Assembly: GCA_003249625.1 (NCBI GenBank)
Contig: QKII01000034.1
Coordinates: 1-26,624, forward strand
From: Propionivibrio sp.
GTDB lineage: Bacteria > Pseudomonadota > Gammaproteobacteria > Burkholderiales > Rhodocyclaceae
Length of the DNA stretch: 26,624 nucleotides
Direction: 5' to 3'
Position numbers and translations under genes: made by a program. Below the pieces are notes generated by a model. It did not search any database and was not told the origin of the DNA. It worked only from the letters and a program-made list of their open reading frames with translations. Shown piece after piece: positions 1 to 6,950 of the stretch (positions within the stretch are counted from its first letter, which is position 1; each line of letters opens with the position of its first letter).

Positions 1-19
1 TCCAGAGAGAGCGGATCAT
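1..19 (-). CDS. flgG: FlgG, distal rod protein (first codons only)
   Basis: The minus strand opens an ATG at 19-17 followed by codons for I-R-S-L-W, the usual first residues of FlgG; the gene then leaves the window. FlgG forms the distal rod of the flagellar basal body. It lies 23 bases after the flgF stop, where flgG normally follows flgF. Only six codons are visible, so the call rests on this short match plus position. No strong ribosome binding site is visible before the ATG. Confidence 0.75.
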
Positions 20-42
20 CGTTTGTTGTCCGGTTGCAATAC

Positions 43-735
43 TTAATTCATCGAAAGAATCTGGTTAGCCTTGCTGGCATCGGCATCTGCCGTTTGCAGC
101 ATCTTGATCTGCATCTCGAACTGCCGGGCGAGGCTGATCATGCTGATCATCGAATCAACCGGATTGACGTTGCTTCCTTCAAGCGTCTCCGGTGCGAGAC
201 GGACATTTTCATCGACCTGCGCCGGCTGACCGTTCCGCATCCGGAAAAGTCCATCGTCGCCACGAATCAGTTCGGTAGCCGCCGGATTGACCAGCTTGAT
301 TCGCCCGACTTCATTGACGTTATTTGGCGAACCAAACAATGGCACCACGGAGATTGTTCCATCCGGCGAGATCGTGATGCTGTTGTCTGGCGGAATGGCA
401 ATCGGTCCGCCGTCGCCGAGAACATTCTGCCCAGCGGCCGTCTGCAACTGACCATTGGCATCGATCCGCAAATTCCCTGCACGTGTATACGCTTCCCGAC
501 CATTTCCGGCATCGACTGCAATCCAGCCCTCGCCCTGCACGGCCACATCGAGCGGACGCCCCGTCGCCATCATCGCCCCAGGATCGAGAACATCGGACAC
601 GGACGCATCGACGACAAACGCTCGGGTCGGCGCCCCCTCGCCTTGCAGCGGAACCGAGCGGAAGCGATGCTCCATCGCCCGATAACCGATCGTCGAGGCG
701 TTGGACAGATTGTGCGCAACCCCCGCCTGCTGCAT
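43..735 (-). CDS. flgF: FlgF, proximal rod protein (N-terminus unusual)
   Basis: This is a rod protein of the flagellar basal body, exported by the flagellar type III system. From the ATG at 735 it has 230 residues, somewhat short for FlgF. It carries the rod/hook signature near the N-terminus (VAHNLSNASTIGYRA), the central 'VQGEGWIAV' and 'YTRAGNLRIDANGQL' blocks, and a heptad-like C-terminal helix ending 'ASKANQILSMN'. The usual opening of about 15 residues (M-D-x-L-I-Y-x-A-M-x-G-A) is missing. Reading upstream in frame gives L-I-Y directly at the flgE stop, but with no ATG, GTG or TTG. The 735 start has only a weak purine-rich GAGAG about 10 bases upstream. The real start may be non-canonical, or an indel may have damaged the N-terminus. 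The gene sits between flgE and flgG. Confidence 0.9.
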   Translation of the reverse strand: MQQAGVAHNLSNASTIGYRAMEHRFRSVPLQGEGAPTRAFVVDASVSDVLDPGAMMATGRPLDVAVQGEGWIAVDAGNGREAYTRAGNLRIDANGQLQTAAGQNVLGDGGPIAIPPDNSITISPDGTISVVPLFGSPNNVNEVGRIKLVNPAATELIRGDDGLFRMRNGQPAQVDENVRLAPETLEGSNVNPVDSMISMISLARQFEMQIKMLQTADADASKANQILSMN

Positions 736-776
736 GAACCATGGGCTCTCTTTTCTCTCGATCTGGCTAAAGTAAA

Positions 777-2075
777 TCAGCGCAGATTGACCAGCGTCTG
801 CATGATCTGATCCTGCGTCTTGATCGATTGCGCATTCGCCTGGTAGTTGCGCTGCAGGGTAATCATATTGACCAGTTCAGCTGTCAAATCGACATTGGAC
901 TCTTCAACCGCGGCCGATTGGAGAACGCCGCGCGACCCAGCACCCGGAGAACCGTCAAGCCCTTGCCCGGAAGTGGAGGTGGCTTGATACAGGTTGTTGC
1001 CGAGATTGATCAGGCCGTTGGAATTCGGGAATGTCGTCAGAACAATCTGCGCCAGATTCTTGGTCTGGCCGTTGCTGTAGTTGCCAAGCACGATCCCGTC
1101 CGAGCCGATACTGATGCTGGAAAGTGACCCCTGTGCATATCCCCCCTGGTATTGAGAGTTCACCGTGCTGTCGCCGCTGTAGCTCGTCGAATTGGTGAAA
1201 TCAATGTTCCAGTTGGGTTGCCCAGAACCAAGAGGGCTCTCTGCCCCTGTTGTGACAGCCCAAGTGGTCGGCAAAGGCAAAACTTTCGACGGATCCCCGG
1301 CTGCATCCAAGATGGGATTCCCAGCCGAATCAAGAACACCATCCAACCCACCACTGGTATTGAAGTCAAGACTTCCAATGAGGGTGGCGTTATCGCCGCC
1401 ATCCAATGTAGCGTGGACATCCCATATGCCGTTCGCACCGCTATTGACAAAATAATAGGTAATGTTGTGATCAACACCCAACGTGTCATAAACAGTCTGC
1501 GCAGTCGAAAAGTTATACGTCAGCGGATTGTTGTAGCTGAACGGAGAAACCGAAGGCACGTCTTCGCTTGAATCGAGATTGATCACCATCTCGGCGTTGC
1601 CTCCCAACGCCGCACCGGTTGCCTGCGGAGCGATATTGCTTGTATCGATCTGGATTTCAGCCGGCTCGGAAGGAACGATCTGCCCCGTTGCTGTCGCCAC
1701 ATACCCCATCAACCGATAATTCTGATCGTTGATGATGTAACCCTGGTTATCCGCGTGGAACTGGCCGTTGCGCGTGTAGGCGATGATGTTGTCGCGCGTC
1801 ACCTTGAAGAACCCGCCACCATTGATCGCAACATCAAGCGAGTTGTTCGTGGTCGTAATATTTCCTTGGGTGAATTGCTGGAAGACAGAGGAGAGCGACG
1901 TACCAATTCCTACCTGCGAAGCACCGCTGCCGCTCAGCGAAGCCGCATACACATCGGCGAAATGCCCGGCCGAAGATTTGAAGCCGACCGTGCTGCTGTT
2001 CGCCACGTTGTTGCCGACGACATCCAGCGCCTTGGATGAAGCATTGAGTCCGCTTAGCCCTTGTTGGAATGACAT
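777..2075 (-). CDS. flgE: FlgE, flagellar hook protein
   Basis: FlgE polymerises into the hook, the universal joint outside the outer membrane. The 432 residues are a usual length. The N-terminus has the rod/hook signature (GLSGLNASSKALDVVGNNVANSSTVGFK). 'DVAINGGGFFKVTRDN...YTRNGQF' follows near residues 80-105, and the C-terminal helix block 'ESNVDLTAELVNMITLQRNYQANAQ' is near residues 393-417. The middle, roughly residues 150-330, is Gly/Ser/Asn-rich and would be the variable surface domains D1-D2. It lies 27 bases after flgD and 41 bases before the flgF ATG used here. The strict family motifs at both ends leave no realistic alternative. Confidence 0.97.
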   Translation of the reverse strand: MSFQQGLSGLNASSKALDVVGNNVANSSTVGFKSSAGHFADVYAASLSGSGASQVGIGTSLSSVFQQFTQGNITTTNNSLDVAINGGGFFKVTRDNIIAYTRNGQFHADNQGYIINDQNYRLMGYVATATGQIVPSEPAEIQIDTSNIAPQATGAALGGNAEMVINLDSSEDVPSVSPFSYNNPLTYNFSTAQTVYDTLGVDHNITYYFVNSGANGIWDVHATLDGGDNATLIGSLDFNTSGGLDGVLDSAGNPILDAAGDPSKVLPLPTTWAVTTGAESPLGSGQPNWNIDFTNSTSYSGDSTVNSQYQGGYAQGSLSSISIGSDGIVLGNYSNGQTKNLAQIVLTTFPNSNGLINLGNNLYQATSTSGQGLDGSPGAGSRGVLQSAAVEESNVDLTAELVNMITLQRNYQANAQSIKTQDQIMQTLVNLR

Positions 2076-2102
2076 GTTCTACCTCTGTCTCAAAATTGAC
2101 GG

Positions 2103-2783
2103 CTAGTAAATCTGCTGCACATCTGAAAAGTCATACATCCCCAACGACCCGAGATCGATCTTGAAAGAACCACTCGACGTCCGGGTAAGAGCAGAAACCG
2201 TGCCAAGCTGCAAAGCTTCGGCACTCACGCTGCTCGCTCCGTTACTTGCACTCACAGTGAACGCGTAGGAACCATCAGCAGCCTGCTCCCCGGAGCTGGT
2301 CGAACCATCCCATGAAAACAGCACGTTGCCGGCGCTATTCGCGCCAAGCGTCTGTGTCTGAACGACCTTGCCGGTACTGTCGAGAATACTGACCGTCACC
2401 TGATCTGCCGCACTGGCGAGATTCACTCCACCGTACGCTTCGCCATCCGACAGAGTCAGATTCGATCCGGGAACCAACACGGTATTGCCTATCAACGATG
2501 AGGCCTGGACTGCCTGCGTCTGCGCCAGGCTGTCAACCAGTGACGACAGCTGGGTGTTGAGTTGTTCGATCCCTTCCACTGTGCTCATTTGCGCCAACTG
2601 GCTCGTAATTTCGGTGTTGTCGAGTGGATTGAGCGGATCCTGGTTCTCAAGCTGCGCCACGAGCAAGGTAAGAAAGCGGTTCTGAATATCTTCCGTCGTC
2701 GTTGTGCTCGAAGAACCCGAACTGCTGGAGTTCAACGACGCAAGAATGCTGCTCGATGTGGTGCTTGAATCAACCGTCGTCAT
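2103..2783 (-). CDS. flgD: FlgD, hook cap / hook assembly protein
   Basis: FlgD caps the growing hook and is needed for FlgE polymerisation, but is absent from the finished flagellum. It has 226 residues. The N-terminus is Ser/Thr-rich and low in complexity (residues 1-30), as expected for an export region. The conserved FlgD block follows at about 33-75 (FLTLLVAQLENQDPLNPLDNTE, then the E-ITSQLAQMSTVEGIEQLN region). The C-terminal part has the beta-rich FlgD Ig/Tudor-like pattern, with 'NVLFSWDGSTSSGE' and 'DGSYAFTVSA'. It lies between flgC and flgE in the rod/hook operon, 18 bases after flgC. Confidence 0.97.
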   Translation of the reverse strand: MTTVDSSTTSSSILASLNSSSSGSSSTTTTEDIQNRFLTLLVAQLENQDPLNPLDNTEITSQLAQMSTVEGIEQLNTQLSSLVDSLAQTQAVQASSLIGNTVLVPGSNLTLSDGEAYGGVNLASAADQVTVSILDSTGKVVQTQTLGANSAGNVLFSWDGSTSSGEQAADGSYAFTVSASNGASSVSAEALQLGTVSALTRTSSGSFKIDLGSLGMYDFSDVQQIY

Positions 2784-2801
2784 AACATTCTCCTGAATGC
2801 G

Positions 2802-3206
2802 TTACTGACCGAGCGTCAGCGTTTTCAGCAACAATTGCTTGGCTGTATTCATCACTTCGGCGTTCGTCTGATAAGAGCGCGAGGCAGAAATCATGTTCAC
2901 CATTTCGTCCACAACGCTCACGTTCGGCAGGGTTACGTAGCCGTTCCCGTCGGCAGCCGGGTTTCGGGGGTCATAAATCATTCTGCCCGGACTGGCATCC
3001 TCGACCACCTGCTGTACCCTGACGCCAAGCGCGGAACTTCCCTCGACCGGCGTCGCTTCGAAGACGACCTGCTTGGCGCGGTAAGGTTTGCCGTCCGGAC
3101 CGGCAATACTGTCCGCATTGGCCAGATTGCTTGCCACGGCATTGAGCCGCATTGACTGTGCGGTCAACGCACTGCCGGCGACCTGAAAGACGTTGAATAC
3201 GCTCAT
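2802..3206 (-). CDS. flgC: FlgC, proximal rod protein
   Basis: FlgC is a rod component of the basal body. The 134 residues match the family. The N-terminus carries '[21 protein letters not shown]', followed by '[13 protein letters not shown]'. The C-terminus has the classic '[41 protein letters not shown]' pattern. Its ATG overlaps the flgB stop in an ATGA arrangement, so the two are probably translationally coupled. Confidence 0.98.
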   Translation of the reverse strand: MSVFNVFQVAGSALTAQSMRLNAVASNLANADSIAGPDGKPYRAKQVVFEATPVEGSSALGVRVQQVVEDASPGRMIYDPRNPAADGNGYVTLPNVSVVDEMVNMISASRSYQTNAEVMNTAKQLLLKTLTLGQ

Positions 3207-3610
3207 GATTGCGACTGGACGGCGAGGCCCAGCATCTTCAGTTGATGGGTAATGAACGTGAGTCCCGCCTCATAGCGAATTGCGTTCTCCGCGAACTCCG
3301 CCCGTTCCAAGTCCATCTCGACAGTATTGCCGTCCGCACTCGATTGTGCCGGCCTACGGTACTTGAGCGAGACCGGCACACTGCCATCCTTTCCGGCAAG
3401 ATGCGCCGCGTCGGTCCGTGCCACCGAGAGAGCTCCCTCGGCGCGTCCCGCCAGCGCGTCGTTCAAGGCACTCGCGAAGTCAAAATCTCGTGCTTTGTAG
3501 TTCGGCGTATCCGCATTGGCAATATTCCCCGCCAGGACCTGCTGCCGGTAGGCGCGCATGCCCAGCGCCGTTTGCTGGAACGAAAGCGCATTGTCGAGTT
3601 TGCTGATCAC
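3203..3610 (-). CDS. flgB: FlgB, proximal rod protein
   Basis: FlgB is the first rod protein of the operon. I chose the GTG at 3610-3608 (reading V-I-S-K-L-D-N-A-L). A GGAGAG ribosome binding site lies 5 bases upstream, and the resulting 135 residues match the family length. The open frame extends further upstream without family similarity. Motifs: '[31 protein letters not shown]' at about residues 14-45, and a C-terminal '[16 protein letters not shown]' helix. It is the promoter-proximal gene of flgBCDEFG, with a sigma-54-type promoter about 45 bases upstream. Confidence 0.97.
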   Translation of the reverse strand: MISKLDNALSFQQTALGMRAYRQQVLAGNIANADTPNYKARDFDFASALNDALAGRAEGALSVARTDAAHLAGKDGSVPVSLKYRRPAQSSADGNTVEMDLERAEFAENAIRYEAGLTFITHQLKMLGLAVQSQS

Positions 3611-3642
3611 GGCCTCTCCACAGAAAATTACCAATTTCAATA

Positions 3643-3660
3643 AAGCAACCGTCGTGCCAA
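3643..3660 (-). promoter_or_regulatory. Sigma-54 (RpoN) promoter of the flgB operon
   Basis: The minus strand reads TTGGCACGACGGTTGCTT. This fits the -24/-12 consensus TGGCAC-N5-TTGC exactly, with GG and GC ten bases apart. The -24 element is at 3659-3654 and the -12 element at 3648-3645. Transcription should begin near 3633, leaving a leader of about 23 bases that carries the GGAGAG site of flgB. Sigma-54 needs an enhancer-binding activator, probably a flagellar regulator of the FleQ/FlrC type encoded elsewhere (inference). Confidence 0.88.
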
Positions 3661-3711
3661 TTCTAAATCCCCCTAAACAATGGGGTTCAAAGATGGCAAG
3701 CCATAGAACAT

Positions 3712-3772
3712 CGGCAATTCTTGCCGCAAATAACCTGCCGTATCGAAAGACTTGTTGCCGAAACAATTGCCG
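3712..3772. promoter_or_regulatory. Cluster of TTGCCG hexamers upstream of flgB; candidate activator site
   Basis: Five copies of one hexamer lie within 61 bases: CGGCAA at 3712, TTGCCG at 3721, CTGCCG at 3735, TTGCCG at 3755 and TTGCCG at 3767. The first two form a perfect inverted repeat (CGGCAA-TTC-TTGCCG, 3712-3726). A second inverted repeat, TTGTT-GCCGA-AACAA, covers 3753-3767. The cluster is roughly 80-140 bases upstream of the predicted sigma-54 start, the normal distance for an enhancer-binding protein. It also lies just upstream of flgA on the other strand and could serve both genes. The function is inferred. Confidence 0.45.
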
Positions 3773-3812
3773 TCTCCTTCGCCATCACTCGACGATAAGG
3801 CACAATAGCGCC

Positions 3813-4508
3813 ATGGACTGCCGACACATCCTTCGGCGCTTTCTTTGCGCCATATGCCTGTTATTGCCCCTACTCGCTGGCGCACAAGCGGGTAACTCAG
3901 CGCTATATCGCGCTGTCGAGGATTTTTTGCATAGCCAGACCCGAGGACTTCCCGGAAAAGTCAGCTACCGAATCACACCACTCGATCCTCGAACCCAGCT
4001 TGCGGAATGCGAGGCTTTCGAGCCCTTCTTTCCAACAGGGAGTGCACCCTGGGGGAAAACGACAATCGGCGTCCGCTGTCTCGGCCCGTCATCGTGGACC
4101 ATCTATATCCAGGCCCAAGTCAGCGTGCGCGCAAACTATCTTGTTGCGGCCCGCCCACTCGCCGCCGGCCAGACCCTTGGCGAAAGGGATCTCATTCGAC
4201 GAACCGGCGATCTTGGAACGCTTCCCGCCAGCGTCCTTTTTGATGCAGAGCAAGCCATCGGCAAAACGATCAGGATTGGCATCGCCGCCGGACAACCGTT
4301 GCGCAGCGATCAACTGATCGAGCCGTGGGCAATACAACTCGGGCAGAACGTCAAAACAGTGACCCGAGGTGTGGGCTTCAGCGTCAGCAGCGAAGGAAAG
4401 GCCTTGAATAACGCGACCGAAGGGCAGGTCGTCCAAGTCAGGACACCTTCCGGCCAGATCGTCAGCGGAACCGCACGAGCAGGAGGAATTGTCGAGATCG
4501 CCTATTGA
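3813..4508 (+). CDS. flgA: FlgA, P-ring assembly chaperone
   Basis: FlgA is a periplasmic chaperone that helps FlgI assemble the P ring around the rod. The ATG at 3813 gives 231 residues with a clear Sec signal peptide: basic MDCRHILRR, a hydrophobic stretch, then cleavage near AGAQA (about residue 26). The C-terminal half holds the SAF/FlgA domain: 'VSVRANYLVAARPLAAGQTLGERDL' at about residues 103-127, then 'RIGIAAGQPLRSDQL', and a final 'VQVRTPSGQIVSGTARAGGIVEI'. The open frame reaches further upstream, but those codons precede the signal peptide and look non-coding. The ribosome binding site is weak (AAGG well upstream). It is divergent from flgB and upstream of flgM-flgN, a common arrangement. 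Confidence 0.95.
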   Translation: MDCRHILRRFLCAICLLLPLLAGAQAGNSALYRAVEDFLHSQTRGLPGKVSYRITPLDPRTQLAECEAFEPFFPTGSAPWGKTTIGVRCLGPSSWTIYIQAQVSVRANYLVAARPLAAGQTLGERDLIRRTGDLGTLPASVLFDAEQAIGKTIRIGIAAGQPLRSDQLIEPWAIQLGQNVKTVTRGVGFSVSSEGKALNNATEGQVVQVRTPSGQIVSGTARAGGIVEIAY

Positions 4509-4555
4509 TCAGAAGGTCTTTCGTCCCCGGCTGACAGATCCACTGGAAATAGTGC

Positions 4556-4582
4556 TAAAGTTTCCTCTCCGGCTGTCGATAA
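4556..4582 (+). promoter_or_regulatory. Sigma-28 (FliA) promoter of flgM
   Basis: A TAAAGTTT element (4556-4563) and a GTCGATAA element (4575-4582) are separated by exactly 11 bases. This differs from the FliA consensus TAAAGTTT-N11-GCCGATAA at one position. It lies 34 bases before the flgM ATG. FlgM, the FliA antagonist, would therefore be made under FliA control, together with flgN downstream. fliA itself is at 6943-7686. Confidence 0.9.
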
Positions 4583-4616
4583 GAGGCGTAAGCAAAGGAA
4601 CTTTTGGGGCATCGCC

Positions 4617-4898
4617 ATGAAGATTGAAAATTCCGCAAAACTCACCAACACCTCGATCGTCAAAGAAAGCCGCAGCACAGCCGCCAAACCGGCCTCCAGG
4701 AATTCTGACGATGTTCGGTTGAGCAGTGTCGCATCGCAACTCGCGGCAGCGGAAAGCGAAGCACCTTTTGATGCTGGACGTGTCGCCGAAATCAAACAGG
4801 CGATCGCAGAAGGCAGGTTCTCTATCAATCCAAGCGCCATCGCGGACCGGCTGATTACCTCAGCCAAAGAGCTGGTTGGATCCCAAAGCGACGCCTGA
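4617..4898 (+). CDS. flgM: FlgM, anti-sigma-28 factor
   Basis: FlgM binds and holds FliA until the hook is finished, then leaves the cell through the flagellar export channel. It has 93 residues, the usual size. The N-terminus (MKIENSAKL, then a Ser/Thr/Lys-rich stretch to about residue 30) would be the disordered export part. The C-terminal half has the FlgM signature: 'DDVRLSSVASQLAAAE' (about 31-46), 'FDAGRVAEIKQAIAEGRFSIN' (about 51-71) and 'AIADRLITSAKELV'. A GGGG run 7 bases before the ATG may be the ribosome binding site. It is preceded by a sigma-28 promoter and followed 11 bases later by flgN. Confidence 0.97.
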   Translation: MKIENSAKLTNTSIVKESRSTAAKPASRNSDDVRLSSVASQLAAAESEAPFDAGRVAEIKQAIAEGRFSINPSAIADRLITSAKELVGSQSDA

Positions 4899-4909
4899 TT
4901 CCTTCTCGC

Positions 4910-5377
4910 ATGCCCACAGTCGAAGACGAGTTGCGTGACATCATTACGGCAGAGGCGGGGCTGATTGCTCGTTTCGTCGAATTGCTGGAGACGGAGCAAT
5001 CTTCACTTACTCAGGGAAATATCGACACCCTCGCCCGAATAGCCGCGGAAAAGGAACCCTTAGCGGCCAACCTGCAGCGCCTTGGCCTCCAACGCAATGA
5101 AAATCTCGCCGCGTTGAACCTGCCCGCTAACGGCCAGGGCATGACTGAGTGGACAACCAACAACCCAGATGCATTATCGACCTGGGAAAAAACGCTGGCA
5201 TTGGCCGCCCGCGCGCGGGATCTGAACCGATTGAATGGCGAATTGATACAGATGCGCCTGCAGTACAACAGCAGGATTCTTGAAATCCTGCAACGCAACA
5301 CCGTCGCCCTCGATCTCTATGGCCCTGACGGAAAAGCGTCCGGAGCGGGCGAACAACGGATAAACGACGCCGTATAG
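4910..5377 (+). CDS. flgN: FlgN, export chaperone for hook-filament junction proteins
   Basis: FlgN is a cytoplasmic chaperone that delivers FlgK and FlgL to the export gate. The protein has 155 residues and is predicted nearly all helical. Residues 20-60 have the typical FlgN pattern (LLETEQSSLTQGNIDTLARIAAEKEPLAANLQRL). 'LNRLNGELIQMRLQYNSRILEILQ' near residues 107-130 matches the FlgN C-terminal helix that binds clients. It follows flgM directly, as in many proteobacteria, and faces motD with a 25-base gap. No convincing terminator is visible in that gap. FlgN is poorly conserved, so the call leans partly on context. Confidence 0.92.
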   Translation: MPTVEDELRDIITAEAGLIARFVELLETEQSSLTQGNIDTLARIAAEKEPLAANLQRLGLQRNENLAALNLPANGQGMTEWTTNNPDALSTWEKTLALAARARDLNRLNGELIQMRLQYNSRILEILQRNTVALDLYGPDGKASGAGEQRINDAV

Positions 5378-5402
5378 TCCTGTTTCGCTCGTTAGCTGGC
5401 TA

Positions 5403-6206
5403 TTATTGCTGTTCCTGCGCCGAATCCGCCGACTTTTCCTCCAGCGCAACTTCTTTGCCTTTTTCTGGCCCTGTCGAATCGATCAGAATCGTGACCCGCC
5501 GATTGCGTGCTCGTCCATCGGCGAGAAGATTCGGCTCGACTGGCCGCGTATCGGCGTAACCAATAGCCGTTAGCCGATCAGCCGCCACTCCTGAGTCGGA
5601 AAACAGCCTGAGCACGGTCGTCGCACGTACGGCGGAAAGCTCCCAATTGGAAGGAAACTGGGGCGTATTGATGGGCACGTTGTCCGTGTGACCCTCGATG
5701 GTGATCGGGAAGTCGGTTGGCGCCAGAACCTGCGCGATGGCCCGCATCGCCTTGGCGGACAGCGGATGCAAGACGGCCTGCCCCGGAGAGAACAGGATGC
5801 TGTCGTTAATCTCCACGGTCACCCCGCGACTCGTCTCGATCACACGCACCTTTCCCTGTTCGATAAGCGGAGCCATGACATCAAGAATTTCCTTGGCCAC
5901 GTTACGCATCTTTTCCCGGCGCTTCGATTTTTCTTCTGCCTGACGAATGGCTGTCTGTGGCTGTTTCTGTGCCAAAGCAATCGGTGGCTGCAGGATATTC
6001 GGCATCTGTGTCGCGCTATTCGCCTGAATATTGCGGAAAGCACTCATCATCGAATCGCTGAGAATCCTGTATTTACCCTCGTTTACCGACGAGAGGGCAT
6101 ACATCACCACGAAGAAGGCGAATAGCAGCGTGATGAAATCCGCGTACGAGACCAGCCAGCGCTCGTGGTTGTCATGTTCATCCTCGTGTTTCCGACGTCG
6201 TGCCAT
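5403..6206 (-). CDS. motD: MotD, OmpA-type stator subunit
   Basis: MotD pairs with MotC as a second stator, anchoring it to peptidoglycan. It has 267 residues. The short basic/acidic cytoplasmic N-terminus (residues 1-16) is followed by one membrane helix at about 17-44, with the expected ion-binding aspartate at D23 (WLVSYADFITLLFAFFVVMY). A plug/linker follows, then an OmpA-like peptidoglycan-binding domain at about 165-250 ('ITIEGHTDNVPI', 'NWELSAVRATTVLRLF', 'GRARNRRVTI'). The C-terminal tail is charged and rich in Glu and Gln. It starts 3 bases after the motC stop with no clear ribosome binding site, suggesting coupling. It is clearly different from the MotB at 20197-21162. Confidence 0.95.
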   Translation of the reverse strand: MARRRKHEDEHDNHERWLVSYADFITLLFAFFVVMYALSSVNEGKYRILSDSMMSAFRNIQANSATQMPNILQPPIALAQKQPQTAIRQAEEKSKRREKMRNVAKEILDVMAPLIEQGKVRVIETSRGVTVEINDSILFSPGQAVLHPLSAKAMRAIAQVLAPTDFPITIEGHTDNVPINTPQFPSNWELSAVRATTVLRLFSDSGVAADRLTAIGYADTRPVEPNLLADGRARNRRVTILIDSTGPEKGKEVALEEKSADSAQEQQ

Positions 6207-6209
6207 AAT

Positions 6210-6950
6210 TCAGGAAACGTACCCCTGCAAACGGCTCTCTATGATGCGCGGATTGTCGCCATTGGCGATCCCCACCAATCCGTCGACGATCATCTCGCGA
6301 TGCATGACGAGACGCCCGATATGCGCCTTGAGCTTGTTCGACATTGGCAGGAAAACAAGATTCGCCAAACCAACCCCGTAAATCGTCGCAACGAACGCCA
6401 CCGCTATTCCAGCCCCCAGTTTCGACGGATCGGACAAATTCTCCATCACGTGAATTAGCCCGAGCACCGCCCCGAGAATGCCAATAGTCGGCGAATAGCC
6501 CCCTGCAGCCTCCCAGATCTTAGCGCCCATGCGGAGCTGCTGCTCATACGTGTTGATCTCTACTTCGAGTACTTCGCGCAATCGCTCCGGTTCAGCGCCA
6601 TCAACCAGCAATTGCAGCCCTTTACGGGAAAAACCATCTTTTATTTGCGACATCGCATTTTCCAACGCCAGCAACCCCTCCCGACGGGACAACTGGCTCC
6701 ACGCGGTGATCTGCTTGATTTGCTGCTGATAATCGACCACAGGAGGGAGCCAGACCCAGCGCGTCATACGAATGCCGCGAACGAAGGTTGCATAGGGACT
6801 TTGCAGCATGACCGCACCCATCGTGCCACCGAGGACGATCAACAGCGCCGTCGGCTGAGCCAGCGAACCGACATGCCCACCTTCGAGGATCTGCCCGCCG
6901 ATAATCGCCACGATTCCGATCACCAGGCCAAGTACGCTGATCTTATCCAT
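6210..6950 (-). CDS. motC: MotC, MotA/PomA-family stator subunit
   Basis: MotC is the membrane ion-channel subunit that pushes on the rotor (FliG). The ATG at 6950 gives 246 residues beginning MDKISVLGLVIGIVAIIGGQ; an AGGAAGA ribosome binding site lies immediately upstream. Two N-terminal membrane helices occupy about 1-45, then a cytoplasmic loop (about 60-140), then two C-terminal helices around 'YSPTIGILGAVLGLIHVM' and 'GIAVAFVATIYGVGLANLVFLPMSNKL'. It overlaps the end of fliA by 8 bases. The length and short loops are of the PomA/MotC type rather than the longer MotA at 21190-22047. Confidence 0.93.
   Translation of the reverse strand: MDKISVLGLVIGIVAIIGGQILEGGHVGSLAQPTALLIVLGGTMGAVMLQSPYATFVRGIRMTRWVWLPPVVDYQQQIKQITAWSQLSRREGLLALENAMSQIKDGFSRKGLQLLVDGAEPERLREVLEVEINTYEQQLRMGAKIWEAAGGYSPTIGILGAVLGLIHVMENLSDPSKLGAGIAVAFVATIYGVGLANLVFLPMSNKLKAHIGRLVMHREMIVDGLVGIANGDNPRIIESRLQGYVS

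Noticed and set aside
34..810. Long plus-strand open frame opposite flgF, and similar frames opposite flhF, flhB and cheA
   Set aside because: These are antisense shadows of high-GC genes, with no family similarity and no ribosome binding sites.
3611..3766. Longer FlgB with about 52 extra N-terminal residues
   Set aside because: The added part shows no FlgB similarity and spans the sigma-54 promoter; the GTG at 3610 has a good ribosome binding site and gives the family length.
3558..3812. Longer FlgA start upstream of 3813
   Set aside because: The added residues would precede a textbook signal peptide and would overlap the flgB start and the sigma-54 promoter.
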